Assembly (NCBI RefSeq): GCF_020921035.1
Contig: NC_063150.1
Location: 4,960,001-5,024,000, forward strand
DNA from: Rhodamnia argentea
Taxonomy: Eukaryota > Streptophyta > Magnoliopsida > Myrtales > Myrtaceae
Length of the DNA: 64,000 bases
Reading direction: 5' to 3'
Below, in pieces: positions 16,085 to 27,757 of the stretch. Both the position numbers and the translations under genes were made by a program. The notes beneath the pieces are model-generated. The model did not search any database, had not been told where the DNA came from, and saw only the letters and a program-made list of their open reading frames with translations. Numbering within the stretch: position 1 is the first letter of the stretch; each line of letters opens with the position of its first letter.

Positions 16085-16935
16085 TGAGCAATATCACCTA
16101 AAAGGGGTGAATAGATGATTCTAAAGAAGTTGATAAACTAATGTGGAATTTAACATCTACTCTCCATGTTAATAGTCTACTGGTTGGATTCTACTAATCA
16201 ATCGATAAGAAATTACACAATAGAGTGATAATACTCGATTTGGTGGATCACATTGTCTCACTTACAATTACACACTCAATGTCTCTCGGTATTACAATTT
16301 GAATGCGCACATAAGACAAGTGTGAAGCTCTCTTGAACTTTGAAATTATTGATTTTAATCTCTATTTCTTTCTTCAGCACCATGGCCTCTTTTTATAGTC
16401 CTCCACTTCCAATCTAACCGTTGGATAGTCTTACTTTCCAATCAAACTGTTGGACAAGAGTGTACAAGGAACATTGAGGAGCCATTGAAAAATAAAATCA
16501 GAATCTCCATTAATTTGTTCGTCCATACAAACAATTCTTGGGTTTTCAAAAGCAAAGTTCTTCATTTAATTATGAAAACTTGTCTTCAAAATGATTGTCA
16601 ATTGATCAAGATGTCTCGCATAAAGATTTACATCACAAAACCATTTTTGAGTTTGAGGATCAATCATCTCTTTCTATAATGGGAAATCCAAGTCAGATTA
16701 CTAGCCGTTATGTACGATTCATTGTGCGTCTGAATAATCTTTTTGAACAGATGATATTGTATGAATCTGAATAGTCAGTATAGAGCGTCCGAATTAAACA
16801 AAGTATCTAATCCTTTGGAAATATTCTTGTAAGAACTTTAGAATCGGAATATAGTCAGGATAATCTTCTTTAAGTAAGTATCACCTTGCACAAAAATATT
16901 TTTGTGCATTTATTTGGTTCTAGAAAGGCTAGATC
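16085..16935. mobile_element. Probable transposable-element remnant
   Basis: The motif cacctaaaaggggtgaataga near 16097 is reminiscent of sequence common in plant Copia/Sirevirus elements. The following 800 bases are non-coding with long low-complexity AT-rich patches and ctaaccgttgga/caaactgttgga repeats near 16420 and 16445. No ends or reverse transcriptase were found, so the class is uncertain. Confidence 0.3.
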
Positions 16936-19559
16936 GTTTTTTCAGTTTCAAAATCAGTTAGGAGGTTTTCTCAACAAAGCAGAAGGAATTCGGGATGCAT
17001 GATGGTGTGGGACTTCTATCTTGGAGTAGCGGTCAAATTCCGTCATTTAAGGGCGATTTCGATCCCCAATCTCTATGGAATCCATGAGTGGTGAATGCAG
17101 AAGGAATACACCGAGAAAAATAAATGCAACTTTATGGAAATTGACCGCTTTTTATTAGGGGTCGACTTATGCAAATTGACTGTTTTTCTATTCAGCAATT
17201 ACGGTCACTGAAAAACACCCTTTTTGTTTCCTCTCATATCCTCTTTCCTATTAGAAAACGGCTGTAGAAATCCAGTGCCTCTCGAGGTTTGTATTCCAGG
17301 ACCGTGTGCCCAGCTCCCTGCACCAATGAAAGGAAAACCAGAAGAAATACTAGTAAGTCGAATGTCGTCACAGCTTATTAACATACCACCACGAGAGCAT
17401 GCATATGCAAAGCACGTTTTTGGCAGACCTTGATGGTTAAGAAGGTGAGGTTGTTTTCATATCCTTGAATGTACCTGCAGCCATATTGAGTTGCTAAAAT
17501 CATAACCCTGAGTTCACAATAAAGGATCGATAATCTACGAACAAAGTAAATTCTTCAGACTGTGTATGGTCATGCTAAAATACCCGGCAACTTGTTCACT
17601 GGAAATCCACGGCCGCCACTCATCCACGGTTTTATACCCCCACAGACCTTGTCCACGCTTCGCTACCGGTGTAGGGAACACACGTACCATGATCACCACT
17701 GCCACGAGCAAAACGGTCAGCAAATACCATCAGAAGCTGAAGAAGAGGAACTTCATCACTTCATGTGATTAATATCGTCAAATTGGCCAAAATTTTCCTG
17801 ATACGTCTGCAGCTACATTTCAAAATATCTCCGTGGTGCGGAGGAGGAAACATGACCAGGGATCGGGGCCGGATTCACATGTATAAAAGATACCGATATT
17901 TATGCCTAAAACATCAGCGAAAAGAGGCTCTACTCTACCTCAAACAGGTCATCTGAGATAAGGCCCATCCCATGGGCAAAGGGAACGAGAGCGTTGCCAT
18001 CAAATTTCTTGTCGGTGATTCCATTACCAACAAGATAACTCTGTCGATTCAAATATATTAGAAGCATTGTATCCAATCTGACAATCTTATTGCCTAGAGA
18101 ATGTACCTTGAGATTGAGAACGGGCTTCACTCCTACATCAATTCCTGCCAAAGAATTTATGTTTGCAATTAATTTTTTATCCTAAATCAGGCACTTAAAA
18201 TTGCAGGCATGCGTACCCTTCGCTACTTCAAAAGCTAGAGTTGGCACATAGACCCCTGCGTAGGGCTCTCAAGCTGTGAAGAATGGGTTGGAAAGGAACT
18301 CCAGGTAGAGCTCATACCACTGAATCGTCGAGACAGATTGATGAGAGTACAAAGAGAGAAAGGCAATATCATACTTATGATGAACTTTAGTTTTTGTACC
18401 TTGAGGAGAAATCTATGAGAATCTTGAGCAGTCTTTGTATCGCCAGTTTCGTTGTCGCTCGAATTTTTGGAAAACGAAAATCCAACACCGGCAGGAGAAT
18501 CCAAGTAAATAATGTTGGAGAACCTATGATGTCAAGAAATCAGAGGAAGCAATCTTAGTTAAAGAATGTCATTGATAGTTGACAAGAGAAATATCATCTT
18601 ATGTTCAGCTGCTTCAGATCTTTTTTATGTATTATCGAAAATCCTTCTAACCAATCTATGATTAGTTTTCAACCTTGGACCAGCTGTAAGGATTCAAATG
18701 CAGTCGCGGTAGGCTTTCCTGTGTCTTTGCAGCTTCGAAATTGAAAGGTCCTGCAGAACGTCATGTGGTCAGGATAAAGTCTTAGCAAAATGAAGTCCAT
18801 TCTGCTTAAGATGACAACTTTATATAACTACAATTTTGGGGAATCTTTCATTCAAGATGTCGCTCTAGAGACCTTGGTTGCGATATAAAGAAAGCTTGCA
18901 TGTTGCGTTATGCAGTGAAAACAAAATTGAAACGGCGTTTTATGTTGAGATGAGTAGAAACTGGAAGAGAGAAAGGGTAACCAGATGATATATCTCCCAC
19001 CAGTTACACAACTTTTACCCATCATCAACCTGTGAATTTCAGTGAGGTTCATGGTCTAGTATCTCCGGGCAGACGAATGATTCTACAACGGTTGGTGGCA
19101 ACATGAAAAATTAAATCTTAATAAAATGAGTCAAATTGAGTGTTGGTAACAAAATGTTTGTACCATGCTCATAAACGAAACTATCAAACCTCGAGCATCC
19201 CAATCCTCCATTTAGCCACAGAACCATTGAAACCTTCGAAGGGTCCCATTCTGAGGTCACAAAGTAGTAGAATAAGCTCTCCCGATGGTCTGGATCAATC
19301 GTCACGCACCTTCATCCAAAACCCCGACTATAAGACGACAATTTTGAGTTAACCCTTTACAAGAATACCAAAAACTAGAATCAAGAAGGAACACAAAGTT
19401 CATCTACTAACCTGACAACCTATATTCAAGGACACTAGGATTTAAGAAATGGAAAATAACACAAATGATTTGTAAACTTCGGCCTAATGTGCCACATAAC
19501 CCATGGACCATTAATTCGTTCAATTTGACCCTTGACTTATTCCTAATTGGCCGATGTTA

Positions 19560-20835
19560 TCGTCTTAGTTTGATCAAACAAGAGAGAAAGTCACCTCAAG
19601 TCCTAAAGTGTTGCAAAAAGGTGCGATCTAATTCCTAAACTTTCAATTTGTTCTATTTAGGCTCAAACTTTTAACAACAAAGTCAAACCAATCATTCGAC
19701 AATATTCACAAGTTTGCAAAATTACCCTATTTTCTAGATTTTAGAATATATTTCCATTAACAATCCATTTCTTGAATCAACAAAAATTATGCCATCTTGA
19801 ATTACTTTTTTTTTTTTTTTACCTTTTTGATCTCTAAAGTAATTAAAATAGTTTCGTGCAAGTATATTTTGGCTTATGTTGCATATAATAGTAAAAGGCA
19901 GAAGCTCATTTAGAGTTGTATCATGTTGATGTTCCATACTTTAAATGTTGATGTTCCATACTTTAAGTCTAAGTGTTTTCATAAGAATATCTAGCGACGA
20001 TATCAATTTATCTAGATGTAATCGTACTTATAATTATTCACCTCTTGTCTATGATCTTTTAGATAGATAAAATTGTCAAGCTTTTTCCGTTTCGTATTTT
20101 CGTAATCAAATTTAGTCAAAGTATATGTGTTTTATTTTTGCAAAAAACATTTGTTTTTGGATCATTAGCTCGTGGTTGGCCAAGCGAATGGGACGAGGCG
20201 AGGTGGGCCCCATCCATTGAGCTAATTTCAACTTTCCGAAGGAGGCAGTAATGTTGCGTACACAATGTCACTTTTATTATTTTTGGACTTTTATTAGAGA
20301 GCTTGAAAACACATAAATTTACTAAGTGTGACAAGAAAACACAAAACACAGTAGCTTACCAAATATATCTATCTAAAATTTTAGGAACAAAATTCAGATT
20401 AGTATAAATATGAGTACATACAGTTAAATTATTATCGTTTCCGAATATCTTATGACAATATTTGAACTCGAAATAGAATGAATATAACTCCAATACAATT
20501 CTAAATAGGTTCTACTTTTACTACTATAGACATCATAAGTTAAGACACTACTGCAATATTTATAAAAACACAAAACGGTAAAATGATAATTAAAGATAGC
20601 ATATTTTTCTGTTGATTTAGAAATTAGATTGTGATCACAAGCGTACCAATTTTGAGTTATTCATGGTATTAACTCTTATGAGAACTTATAAATATTATTG
20701 AAGGAATGATGCAACTTTGTTATGAAAAAATTAAAGAACTAGATTTAACAAACTGAAAGTTTAAGAAATAGATTGCACATTTCGCAAAATTTTAGGGATG
20801 AGATTGCACAATTTGCAATAGGTCGCAGCTTGTGT
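19560..20835. mobile_element. Long-terminal-inverted-repeat (foldback-like) element in copy C intron 1
   Basis: The left side reads aagtcctaaagtgttgcaaaaaggtgcgatct then cctaaactttcaatttgtt. The right side, reverse-complemented, reads cctaaaattttgcgaaatgtgcaatct then cttaaactttcagtttgtt. These are long, imperfect inverted arms around an AT-rich core. A related sequence occurs at 29304-30000 (shared agagttgtat, gttgatgtt, taagtataagt blocks). It has no coding sequence. It sits in the intron between exons 1 and 2 of SCPL copy C. Ends are approximate. Confidence 0.55.
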
Positions 20836-23780
20836 TGATTATCTCACATTTTTTATCAAGCAAAAAACTGTATAGAACATTTAGCAATAGTTCGGTGACC
20901 ACATTGAGTGAATTAAAAATGCAAGGAGGACGTTTCATAAGGGACCAAAATTTAGAGACAATGTCTATTTTTTTTTTTTATAAATCACTTCGACAAATGA
21001 CCTTTGAGTGTAAATCAGAATTAAGAAGCTTACCCGGAATAGTTTTTGGAAGGGAAAGAGCCATTGAACCAGGAAGCTTAGGGGGCGCATGATAATTATT
21101 CTATTTCTCTATTTCTGTTCCAAACTTGTTTCTGAAACATGTTTGGAACAGAAATTCGTTTGGTGATGCAATTCCATTTTTTCGTTTTTGGAACAAAGTT
21201 TTGTTCCAAAAATATATTTGAAAGAAAAATGAGAAGCAAAAAATTGTAGCTTCTTTGTTCCAAAAACAGAAATGAGAAATAACCTGCAAAATCCCTTCGT
21301 TTTTTCTCAAGTCCTCATCGCACTCTCTCTATCGCCCTTCATTTCTCGATCGCCATCCACCGCTGCACCTTGTCGACCTCCACCGGTCGCCCTTGCCCAC
21401 CGTCGGCCTTCTCCAACCCCCGCCACCAGCCACCGCAACCACCGCCATCGCCACCACCATTGGCCGCCGCCACCCACCGCCATAACCACCGCTGTCAGCC
21501 GCCAACCACTGACTGCTACAACCCACAATCGACCCTCCGCCGTCAACCACCGCCAACCTCCAGCCGGATGCCACCGCCCCTCGCCACCAACCATTGCCCT
21601 CTGCTGCCCACCGTTGGCCACCGACGACTACCGCTTGCCACCTCCTATCTTCGGTTTGAGTCAACCCTTGCCACACCGCCAACCGCTACTACCCTTTGCC
21701 CGCCGCCACCACCCACCGCCAACCACAGCCAATCGCCAACGTTGTTGCCCCCGACCATTGCCCCTCGCCCTCCTCCGCCAACCATTGATCACCGCTCGCC
21801 ACCACCAACCTTGTTGACACCTGATTTTTAATCAGGTTTTCTTTAGAAAAATTTTCAAAAATCCATAAAAATTCATAAAATTGAAAAATCAATTTTGGAA
21901 GCCTTGGCCAAGCTTAAGGATCCATTTTTGAACAAAAAATAATTTTCGGTATTTTTCACAATTTTTGATATTTTTGGTATATTAGAAAAATACCCAAAAT
22001 TCACAAAAATAGCATTTTCGGCCTAAAAATATGGGAAAATATCCAATATTTTTCCTTTAATTCCTCTTCATTTTGGCCATTTAAAAATTGAAAAATTCAA
22101 CTTCGGGTCACATGAGTCTTTACAAATGTGGACCTAAATTGAGCAACAAAAATCATTTGAGGTCTTTCTATTGTTTTTCTTACTTTGAGTCAGTTATGAC
22201 ATTTGATTCCTACACCTTTAATTGCATTTTGGTTCACTAAATTTCAATTTTGAGCAGGTTACAAATTGGACCTATTGCATTTCCGATATAATCCGCGATT
22301 TTCAATCAAGGTCAAATTGGCGATTGTAAAGCCGAACCCATGCAGAAATGAACATTGACCCACAAGTTTTTCAGCATTCTAAGCACATTGGTGAGGTCGG
22401 GATTGACACGAATCGATTGTTAAAAACCCTAATTGAACACATTTTACATTCAATAAATCTTGAAAATTGGGGATTTTTGCATAAAACCAAACCAATCGGA
22501 CACGAACTTATCATTTTTAGATAATGTTCTTGTTCTAGAGACTAGTGTTGAGGTTCAATTTCACGGAAAAGGGTCACATTGATGTTGAATTAGGGCCTAC
22601 ACATAAAAAAAAAATGAAATGAAAATGAATGAATGAAATGAAGGGCCAAGTCAACTAATTGACCAGGTGCACGCCCAGAACCATGTTTCTCTTTCCATTG
22701 GGCACACCAGCTCCGTTCTCTGGCTCTTTACGCACGGATCGCAGCAAAAAAAAATGGCCAAAGCAAAGACCCATTTGATGATGACAAGTCGCCAAAGCAA
22801 GTGGACGGCGTTGCCCGTGGAAACTCGAGGCCGACGGATCACTTCGCACGTGACGGCGGGCGTGCACGAGGATGGGCCAGAAGCTTCAACGCGCGACAAT
22901 TTGGATGAAGAGCAGGAATATAACAACTTCGACCATGGAGTGCTCAGAAGGGGGGGGGATTCAGTTAGCATCTCCAACAAAAAGAGGGGGAACAAAAAAC
23001 AGACAGAGGGAGGAACAAGAACGAGATCAGGGGGAGAGGGATTTAGAGGGAGATTAGAGAGAGAAAAAGAGAGAGGAGAGGGAGAGGGAGGGAGAGAAGA
23101 GTTTTTGGGCGGCCATTGGAGCTTCGCATCCGAGAACTTCAAACTCGGATCCCCGGCGTATCAGGCGAGGCGGAGCGGCGCTACTACTCTCATTAGCTTC
23201 GTTTCATCCAGGAGAACGCGTCAGACCTACCTATGTCCGTTGACATTTCCGAAAAAGGTACGCCTCACTTCGATATGCTTTGAACTTCGTCAATGGTATC
23301 GTGAAGATGTGAAGGTGATTCTTCACATTCTTGAGTCTAAACTCCTCCTAGTACACTTCTGATCTCCCTTCCATGCCTCTTTTGTGTCATCATTGCATGA
23401 AAACCGCGGAGTTGATCTCAAACCCAAAGAACTCTCTAAAGCTCGTGAGCTTGATATACTCAAAACCAAAGATAGTCGGTCTTCAGGTAAGTCTTCCTCT
23501 CCTTCATGTATGCGGATAGGTGGATTAAATGCACGGTTTAGTGTAGAGATAGCTGGTTTGTTGTTCTCGCCGGAAAAGTGCATTCTGGCCGGACCTGTTT
23601 GGCCTCTTTTAGGATAGTTCCCACCGTTAGATCGCGCTGATTTTCGGATATATTATAGATGACGTCGAGACGATTCCGTCGATACCTAGATCGCCCAAAT
23701 CGGGCGAGATTTCACCGTTGGATCGCGCCGGGAAGCCGTCGGCCGTCCATCCCGTCGAAGTCTAGAGGTAGGAGATAAGT

Positions 23781-23849
23781 TGACGTGGCGGTCAGCGGGT
23801 CAATGCGCTGACGTGGCGATGACGTGGCGCTGACGTGGTGGCCACGTCA
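23781..23849. promoter_or_regulatory. Cluster of TGACGTGG bZIP-type sites in the LTR
   Basis: TGACGTGGC occurs at 23781, 23809 and 23820, TGACGTGG at 23831, and the inverted form GCCACGTCA at 23841-23849: five sites in 69 bases. TGACGTGGC is a classical plant bZIP (TGA/C-box/G-box hybrid) core. The position within a presumed U3 region suggests element promoter or enhancer function, by inference. Confidence 0.55.
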
Positions 23850-24104
23850 GCGCCGGCGGTTATAACTGAATAACAAAAAAATAAAATCGATCCGACGGGT
23901 GAAATAATGCCACGTGTCGCGATCGGGATTTTTCGGAAAATAAAAAATGAATTTTCAAAATATTCAGATTTCCTGAAAAAAAAAAAATCGATTTTGTGAT
24001 CACGCGGCCCAGGTTTGGCCGTGTGTCACATTTCCGATCGTTGGATCAATGATTTTCAAAATTCAGATAATAAAGAAAATCATTTTCGGAATTAAAAATA
24101 ATCC

Positions 24105-24385
24105 TCGATCGGACGGTTGTGGATTAGCCACGTCGTTCGATCTTGACCGTAGATCTGATCAAGAGATCAAGTGGCTGTGGATTAGCCACATGGTCAGATC
24201 CTGACCATAGATAGGTTCACAGATCGGAGCGTCGAGAGCGTGACACTTGGCGTGCTCTAAACCATAGATCCCAATTCTAGATCGGAGGGCCATAGACTAA
24301 CCACGTGTCCTGATCTTGTCCGTAGATTTTAACTTCCGATCGGAGCGTCCAGAGTGTGCCACGTGGCGCAATCTGAGACACACAT
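24105..24385. repeat. Degenerate tandem repeat with CACGTG-like cores in the LTR
   Basis: About four diverged units of 60-70 bases recur with the pattern gatcgga, ccgtagat, ttagccac or taaccacgtg, and cagatcytgacc. Examples start near 24113, 24172, 24222 and 24278. Several units carry CCACGT or CCACGTG. This kind of internal repeat is common in long plant LTRs. Confidence 0.5.
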
Positions 24386-26398
24386 CAATTTTTGGGCGGG
24401 ATTTCTTTTAAATAGAATAAAAAAATACGAATTTTTTTGAAAATTCAAATGGAAATGTTGATGCGACGTCGTTTCGATGCCGCGCGGGTCCGAGCGTGGG
24501 TTTGGACCGGGTTGACTGGTCCGTTGACCGGGTTGACCGGGTCCGATTAATAATAAATAAAAAAAAATAAAAAAATTTCGAAAAATCATTAAAAAAAAAT
24601 CCAAAAAAAATTAGGAAAAATTGTAGAAAATTCCCAAAAATTCAAAATTCTCAAAAATTGAGGAATGGCCACAATCAACTGGCCAATCCTATTTTTGAGA
24701 TTTCTCCTCCCGATCTTTCAAAAAATGACAATTTTACCCTTTAGGGGTAATTTGTCTCAAAATTCCGTGAACTTCAAAAATGTTGGAAATTAGGAAATGG
24801 GTCGGTTTAGGTGGCCAATCCTATTTTCAACATTTCTCCCAATTTCTTCGAAATGACGGTTTCGCCCTTTTGGCAAATCGTCCTCAAGTTTTCTCAAAAT
24901 TACGATTTTGCCCTCTTGGGCGAATCACTTTCAAATCACTCTGATGTCTTCTTATGCTTTGAATGTCCCTTTCTAAGCCAATGGGGCTATACTAGGAATG
25001 CCGGATTTGATGCGATTTATCCGCCGTTATGGATTCCTTGATTTGGATTTACTTTAATTGATTGTGATTGCTAGGATAGTTCTCCATCGCTGAACTCCTA
25101 GATTGGGATCCGTCCCCACTTGTGAAATCCGAGGTTAGAAAATTCATTCAACTTAGGTCGAAGGGCGTCAACTCGATAGTTGGCGTAACAGTCCCGACCC
25201 ACTTGGTTTGATCGAATAGAAACTCCCGACTATTCGATAGGGTTTCCAATCGTACTTTCCGAAACGATTGGTGGCGACTCCGAGGCACGCACCGTAGACA
25301 TGCCACTGGCCGCCCGAAGGTCGCCACGATTTTTATCTTCCATGCGATTTGGGTAATGGCCCTTAGGGAGGCCCGTTAAGGTCCCACGCCCGGGCCGGAA
25401 GGGCGCCCATTAGCCCACGATCTCGGGAGAGGGTGCGGCCGCCCACCGCCGCCCATCGCCACCCTCCCCAATCGCCGCAACCATTGCCGACCTCCTCCGG
25501 AGTAAAAAATAAATATTTTTTTATGTTTAAATAGTAAATACTATTTTCTAATAATAAAAATTATTTTTTAAAAAATAAAATATTTAAAAATGAAGTAGAA
25601 TTTTTTCAAAGAAGATTTTGTGTTAATAATATTTCGGAAGTACAAAATTTCAACCGTTATCAAATGAATTTCTGTTTTAGGAACATAAATTTTATGTTAT
25701 TATCAAACGCACCTTTTTGATCAAAAACTCATCCAAAAATTAGAAATAGAAAAATCTATCTCTAGCCAGAAATTAATTTCATAAATAGAATGGCTATCAT
25801 GCGCGCCCTTAGTAACCACAGCGCTTTTCGGAGTATACTGAATCAACACAAAACATGAGCACAAGAGAACCAGCGCACGGTACCAAACCATACAACTCTT
25901 TGCCATGGACATGTCTCCTGTCCTCACTCTCTGTGCTGAGTCGATCTCCTGTATCCACAAAACAGGATTAGTGGTCAATTTATATGAGTAGAGACTACTT
26001 CTTCAGGTGAATTTCAGGTCAACACAAGAGACACCGTTGATTTTCAATTCTCCAGGATTCGTGGTTCAGATCTGATTTGGGCGCAAGGAATCTTGTGAAG
26101 GAGTGAATTACTAGAAGACAAGGAGAGATTGCAAAAGAAACTTTTTTTCCATTTGGGAGCGGATTGATCTGGGAAGTGTTATGAAGGTTTCTTATCAGAG
26201 AGAGAAGTAACACGGAACAAATCTTATGACGTAGAATCATATGTATCGTGTCCATACGAAGCATGGATCGTGTTGAATTTATAGAGAGATTCGCATAATG
26301 AATGGTTCAGATGACATTGATCCATAAGCTTTGAATCACAAAGCATGCAATAACTTCTCCGAAGATAAAAATGCTCGCATTATTAAAGTACACATGTT

Positions 26399-26650
26399 AA
26401 TGAGAGCCATTATGATACATAATGCAGTCTGTCCATAATACGATAACATGATTTAATGTTGGATCCGAAAGATCTAGCAATTAGTTTCCTAAGATTGTCT
26501 TAAGGCTATCTATACTTTTGTTCTTTAATGAGAGCCACTATCATACATAATGATGTCCATAATCCGATAACATGAATTATTGTTGGATCCAAAAGATGTA
26601 GCCATTAGTTTCCTAAGATTGTCTTAAGGCGATCTACACTTTTGTTTTTT
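26399..26650. repeat. Two-copy tandem duplication upstream of SCPL copy C
   Basis: A unit of 128 bases starting aatgagagcca (26399) repeats at 26527. Both contain catacataatg, cataatmcgataacatga, gttggatcc, attagtttcctaagattgtcttaaggc and a final acttttgtt. The copies are nearly identical, so the duplication is young compared with the divergence between SCPL copies. Confidence 0.85.
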
Positions 26651-26667
26651 AAATACAATAAATGTTT

Positions 26668-27179
26668 GGAGAAGTACTAAAAATGTTCTAAACCTATAAC
26701 AATTGTATCAATTCAATCCTTTTTTTTTGGCCAATTGGATCTTAAACCTTTTGCATTTATGTCAATTTAGTCCATCCGGCTAATTTTGATCGAAAATCTC
26801 TAACGTGGCGTAGCTAGTGCCGACGTGAATAATATTTTTTGATTCTTTATTTTATTTTTTCTTTTTTTTTTTTTCTTTTCTTTCTTTCCTTCTTCCTCAA
26901 GCCAATCGCAAAGGTCGAACCTAGTTGCCGGACCTCAACGACCAGCTAGAGGAAGAAGGAATGGAAGAAAAGAAGGAAAAAAATAAAAAAGTGTTCAATT
27001 ATTATTAGAAATTATCCATGTCAGCGCCGGCCGCGACACATCAGTAATTTCTTTTCAAAATTGAACGAATGGACTCAATTAGCACTAATGCAAAAGGTTT
27101 AGGATTCAATTGGTAAAAAATAAATTTAGAACTGAATTGGCATTACAATAGATTTACGACTTTTTTGATGATTTTCTCC
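26668..27179. mobile_element. Mutator-like MITE, family also at 60-63 kb
   Basis: A 512-bp non-coding element. Left end ggagaagtactaaaaatgtt; right end, reverse-complemented, ggagaaaatcatcaaaaaag; both continue into taaaycta-ttgta. Flanking 9-mers are taaatgttt (26659-26667) and taaatattt (27180-27188), 8 of 9 matching, and the paralogous DNA at 8055-8095 lacks the element. Inside are repeated caattggatct/caattcaatcc words and a GC-richer centre. Related copies lie at 60265-60616, 61573-62169 and 62545-62972. Confidence 0.8.
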
Positions 27180-27757
27180 TAAATATTTGGGAAAGATGAC
27201 ATATTTGATATTTATATTGTGTTAGGAACTCCTATATACGTGGTATAGATTACCGCATAAGTTGGCATAAGTAATTTCATTCAATTCGAAATTGACCTAT
27301 AATGTGGTATCGCGATGGTTTTTGCTATTGATGACCGAGTTGAACTTCATTAGAAATTCATCAAATATAAAAGTATAAAAGTGAAAGATCGACTGTTCGT
27401 CGCCCATGCTCTCTCACCATAAAAAGAAAGAGAAGAAAACTTAATCAAAGAATCGCCTCACCATAGGACTGAGATAAATATCAAGATATGGATCATTCAA
27501 AGTCGAGTAACCATCGCATTTGCAGCTGATGCAGTAAGAAGATTATTAGGGTTAGGGAGAAAAATTTGCAGGTTCGCGTGCTCAGTCATCTCGAATCAAA
27601 TGCGCTTGCGAGAACTACTTGCGGTTCAAGCGGGGAAAATGACGTGAAAAAACTGAAGACCGCCATAAGCAAGAAAAGTTTAAAAATGTTCAACTTGAAG
27701 GAGCCAAAGATTTGTTTGTAAATTTTCCTCTCCAGATGAACTTTCTATATTGCTAAT

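Larger units (their letters stand above)
21812..25400 (+). mobile_element. Long LTR sequence (Gypsy, Ogre/Tat-like) nested in the Harbinger-like element
   Basis: It begins tgttgacacctgattttt at 21812, a start I associate with plant Ogre/Tat LTRs. AT-rich sequence with many aaaattc/ttttcg words follows, then a purine-rich block (about 22930-23100) and a GC-rich block. Near 25272 is tggcgactccg, which looks like a tRNA-Arg-type primer binding site. If that is right, the 5' LTR is about 3.4 kb and the internal region is almost entirely missing. No gag or pol frame is intact; the longest frame (22667-23362) is a low-complexity Arg/Glu/Gly run. I found no second LTR and no 5-bp target duplication, so it is truncated or a solo LTR. 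The right end is approximate. Confidence 0.6.
21081..25808. mobile_element. PIF/Harbinger-like element in exon 1 of SCPL copy C
   Basis: Left end gggggcgcatgataattatt; right end, reverse-complemented, gggcgcgcatgatagccatt. These are inverted ends with the same order of bases and few mismatches. The element is flanked by TTA on both sides (21078-21080 and 25809-25811). Removing the element and one TTA restores the coding context seen in copy A (gaagctgagtaacc versus gaagcttagtaacc). A TTA duplication with GGG-starting ends is the PIF/Harbinger signature. Inside lie a palindromic section (ttccaaacttgtttctgaaacatgtttggaa split into short arms, 21118-21150), a CCACCGC-rich section and AT-rich ends. 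No transposase is seen, so it is non-autonomous. Most of its length comes from the nested LTR sequence. Confidence 0.82.
17234..25906 (-). pseudogene. Serine carboxypeptidase-like pseudogene (copy C), TE-disrupted
   Basis: Third tandem copy. On the minus strand: exon 1 (25812-25906 plus 21031-21080, split by transposons), exon 2 (about 19163-19308), exon 3 (about 18673-18750), exon 4 (about 18399-18522), exon 5 (about 18218-18320), exon 6 (about 18109-18146), exon 7 (about 17941-18044), exon 12 (about 17585-17698), exon 13 (about 17432-17477), exon 14 (17234-17317). Exons 8-11 are deleted, joining intron 11 to intron 7. GGPGCSSF has become GGLGCSRF. In GESYAG the Gly codon is TGA (18269-18271) and the catalytic Ser is Pro (18263-18265). 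Exon 4 has an extra base at its 5' end, and exon 12 has an extra base after TRSVG and has lost SGDHD (now SGDHG). HTVPEY reads HTVLEY. It is clearly inactive. Confidence 0.93.

Noticed and set aside
21272-21831. Long Pro/His/Arg-rich open frames on the plus strand and Gly/Trp-rich frames on the minus strand
   Set aside because: They arise from a CCACCGC-type low-complexity stretch inside the Harbinger-like element. All frames are open because of composition, and no domain is visible.
22651-23583. Frames of 163-231 codons
   Set aside because: They lie in the purine-rich and GC-rich part of the LTR. The peptides are low-complexity and match no gag or pol motif.
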